From positions 5,704,001 through 5,768,000 of the forward strand of contig NC_135260.1 in the NCBI RefSeq assembly GCF_964204865.1: DNA of 64,000 nt, read 5' to 3'. A program made the position numbers and the translations under genes. Within the stretch, counting starts at the first letter, position 1, and every line of letters starts with the position of its first letter. This document shows positions 60,990 to 64,000 of the stretch, piece after piece. The stretch comes from Styela clava. Its lineage: Eukaryota > Chordata > Ascidiacea > Stolidobranchia > Styelidae. The notes beneath the pieces were generated by a model that did no database searches, was not told where the DNA came from, and was given only the letters and a program-made list of their open reading frames with translations.

Positions 60990-62990
60990 AAGCTTTGACA
61001 TATCTTTTTTAAAAGTCACAAACTATGCCACAGAAATTTTGTAACATAAATTTTGGCAAAAACATGAACTAAACTTTGATCAGCTCTCCAGAACAATTTA
61101 GAAATTGTTCGTATCTGTGATATATTCTTCAACAACGTTTTACATATTAAATTATATCAATTTACATTTGTCTATAATTAATACATTCAAAGAACTTTTC
61201 CATGCAGTGCCTTATCTGGGAAAAGTTCTAGCCCAAGCAGCCACTCAGCATATTCTACTAATATAGCAATCTGTGAGTGAGTGTGTGGACCAATCAAGAT
61301 CTTTGCATGATAGTGTCTAGATCAGTGGCTTTCAAACCTATATGTACTGTAGCCCCTTTACAGCACTCTATATATCACATCGGCAAATAAAGAAGAAGAC
61401 AAATTAATAACACATGGATTACAAACCCAATTACAAAAATTAGTACGAAAAGTTATCAATGTTGCAATCACAAATCATAATAAAACTCTGACTCCAATCA
61501 AAGCCTTATCTACTGAAATATGAATGAAATAAAATAACATAATTTTTTCAGTTTCCAACTGTACCAACTCCTTATTGTCAGTTGAAGGCAAATAAAAATG
61601 AATTTGATCTCAAAAGTTAAATAATCTACCAGTTATGGTGACTCAAGATATAGCTCCAACTCAAAATAAACACATGAATTCATTGCTTAATCAACCTACA
61701 TTACTATAATTTAATTTAAACTAATAAACTGATAAGCAAAAATAATTGTCAGTATTACTAAAAAAACACTTTATCTTGCAATGTAAGAATATCTGAAGAT
61801 GGCATACTTCATGATTGTCAGTCGACATTCTGACACTTTCTTCAACTATGAGTGATAAATCAACTACCTATATACCAGAATCAACGACGCTCATAGTATG
61901 TTATATAATGAATATCTATAATCAGCAGTATTTGATGAAACAATCATTCGTGAGCATTGCTAATAATTTTAGTTTCCATTATTAGTCATAGGGGGAAACT
62001 CGTTTGAATTAATTATCCAGAATTTATAAGTTTGGACATTATTAGCAGACTGAAATAAATAACAACAATTTACAAGATATGCAACTCAAGAGTACTGGTA
62101 CACACTAAAACAGATATAATTCTGTAACGTTTCATCTGACCAAAATCAGACTTCCTCAGACAAGCAGTTTACAACAATGACAAGAAAAGAACAATCATGC
62201 GGTTTAAATGTGACGATAAATAAATTTGTTTGAAAATAACTGTGACCTAAATAATGAGTTAATTATTTATATTTAGAAACAGATTGTGACGAAAAAATAC
62301 AAACGGACTCTTGAATTGCATAGTATGGTATTTTTATTCCTGCTACAGCATCCTTGCATTATCTGCATACGATTCCACTAGCGCAAAGGCATTGAGAAAG
62401 GGTTGGGAGTTAGTCTCACGCAACCTGTACTGATAATTTACAAGATATTCCAGTAATACGCAAATGACAATTTCAAGTTTCGTTTGGCTTCATTTTCCAG
62501 CAATGTGGTTGACAAGGGAATCTCACTTAAACTTTACAGTAGGTTTAACATCTCAAATGCTTTCTTTCAAAATGGCCTACAAGAGTATTTTCTCATTTCA
62601 GAACAGGACCCAGTCCTATAGTTGAGTAATCAGTACTCCCAAAGTATATGTACCAGGTTAGGGTTGGGCCATAATTTTATTCTGATTTTCTTATTTTAGT
62701 TTTATTACGAGTTTGGGACTGTCTGTGTTAGCCAAGTGAATATACCTCCTGCCCATACGATTCAGTCACTTTACACAACTTGATGTAAAGTTGGCGAACA
62801 AAATTAGTTACCTCCATATTGGTACATATACTACTGGAGCGCCGAGTAATCAATAGATATATCAATGAGTAAGTATATTAGCAATTCAAAATAATATCCA
62901 TCAACAAAGAAATTCTTACACTCCTACAGAAATGACGAACATTACAAAATGTCAAGATAATACATGCCACAAGCAGATTATCACAATGTT
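60990..62990. other. Spacer J-K
   Basis: Shortened 3' flank: about 600 bp present after F and G is missing near 61440, and the shared spacer follows directly. A full MITE precedes the promoter. No gene seen. Confidence 0.6.
62632..62843. mobile_element. MITE family 1, full length
   Basis: AGTACTCCCAAAGTATATG to CTACTGGAGCGCC; interior gttagccaagtgaatata and cctccatattggtacata as in other copies. Confidence 0.74.
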
Positions 62991-63252
62991 GTAATGACAT
63001 TTCGCCCACATTCTTAATCATAATATTAATATCAGTAATCATTACGTAGTAGCAACATAAAATGGTGTTTAACAGTCACTGATTCACATTAACAAGGAGA
63101 GATTCTGAAGCTTGTTACATTAAGTGTTGGGACAGGTCTTGTATTTTGTCAGTTAGATTTTGTCTATATCTATGTAAGTACTGAGTAATGGATTAAGGGA
63201 TTGGAGAGAAAACAAAGAGAAGTTTAAAGAAGTTGCTGAAGATAAACACAAC
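62991..63252 (+). promoter_or_regulatory. Promoter and 5' leader of unit K, TATA-like box deleted
   Basis: gtaatgacatttcgcccaca and the flanking cagtcactgattcacattaa are kept, but ctgaatataaatcagaagctt of other units is ctgaagctt here, a 12-bp loss of the TATA-like element. Acceptor-like AG at 63177-63178, in GTAAG form as in unit I. Confidence 0.6.
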
Positions 63253-64000
63253 ATGTGGAAACATCCAGAACTCTTCAATTGCAAATGGTTGTTTATGCAG
63301 AAAATTGGTGAGATCATAATTTCATAAATAGTTACAAATCAAGAAATAAATGTACATTTGTTAACCAAAAACATAATAGCCCAATGAATTCTCATCCAAA
63401 GTCATTAATGAAATAATAATTTTAATCTAGATTTTCAATATAATAGGATTGCTCCATTGTTTAAAAACTAGAATAATAAAGTTTTACACATTATAACTTT
63501 CAAATCCTGTAACAAGATAGAGAAAATATCAAATATATATGTATAAAATGTTTTTGGCTTTGTGAGAATGCAAAAATATTTGATGGATTTTGGAATGTGA
63601 TTGAAAAACTTATTACTTCATAGCACTTAGCCTCAGTCTGAATAAAGCATTGTCATGTGCTGATTGTCCAACTACAAAACTTGGAACAGAGAGCAAGAAT
63701 ATCACATACGGACCAAGTAATAAATACAACTGCAACTGTGATTGGACAATACCAACTAGTATGGACACAGATCATGAAACTGCAGTTGTTCTGTTGGTAC
63801 AAAATGTTTCATTACCAAAGTCAACTGGTTCTGGAAGTATAGATTGCTCTGGAAGAATCAGATTCCCAAGTTAGCTATATTAATATGTTTCATTATTACT
63901 ATACTACCATACGCTATTCTAATATACGACAACAATTTAAAAAATACTTTTGCAGGCACTGGTTCTAATAAATGTGAATTTCCAACCAACTACTGTCTTG
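63253..64000 (+). CDS. Unit K: CUB-like receptor, 3'-partial
   Basis: Exons 63253-63307, 63624-63869 and the first 45 nt of exon 3 (from 63956), running off the window. Signal peptide MWKHPELFNCKWLFMQK with a Lys near the hydrophobic core, then SLSLNKALSCADC in place of the usual NEAAxCTDC. NCNCDWTIPTS and DCSGRIRFP are intact, and exon 3 begins TGSNKCEFPTNYCL. The exon 2 donor is GTTAGC, like unit A. No frame break in the visible part. Confidence 0.82.

Overview
The window is eukaryotic, AT-rich and intron-rich. It is almost entirely one tandem array of a single receptor-like gene family, with all units on the + strand. I resolve eleven units (A to K): nine complete in span and two cut by the window edges. 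The normal plan is five or six coding exons: (1) a 55-nt exon encoding the start of a signal peptide, typically MWKHSKLFNCKWLFMQII; (2) and (3) two exons that together encode a ten-cysteine CUB-like ectodomain; (4) a Thr/Ser-rich stalk plus one transmembrane helix, as one exon (A, B, F, G, I, J) or two exons (C, D, E, H); (5) a tyrosine-rich cytoplasmic tail. Exon phases (1,1,1,(1,)2) are identical in all copies. An invertebrate chordate such as a sea squirt (Ciona-like) is my guess, from gene density, base composition and abundant short DNA transposons. Nothing in the window proves the species.

Layout: A 113-2305 (5' cut), B 5393-8293, C 12470-16461, D 20263-22635, E 26122-28160, F 33057-36002, G 38678-41145, H 46387-47800, I 53350-55278, J 58229-60989, K from 63253 (3' cut). 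B, D, E, G and I look intact; A and K look intact as far as seen. C has a stop just after the membrane helix and has lost the tail exon. F has a 10-nt insertion that shifts the frame in exon 3. H has an in-frame deletion that fuses exons 2 and 3 and removes nearly all of the CUB-like domain but keeps signal peptide, stalk, helix and tail. J is a pseudogene (lost splice donor, Trp-to-stop). E uses a different first exon of the same length and phase, next to a satellite-like tandem array.

Every unit with the standard first exon has the same ~200-bp upstream module: a GTAATGATATTTCGCCCACAT-type box, a TATA-like AATATAAAT (deleted in K), and a pyrimidine-rich tract ending in a conserved AG that looks like a splice or trans-splice acceptor. 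Spacers are paralogous to each other and carry short MITEs, hAT-type elements with 8-bp target duplications, and two piggyBac-like elements with TTAA duplications. For several of these another unit of the array supplies the empty site.

As a system this looks like a rapidly evolving family of cell-surface receptors: a fixed cysteine framework with variable loops, and tails with one to three tandem phosphotyrosine-type modules, plus natural tailless and ectodomain-less variants. A role in immunity or allorecognition is inference only.
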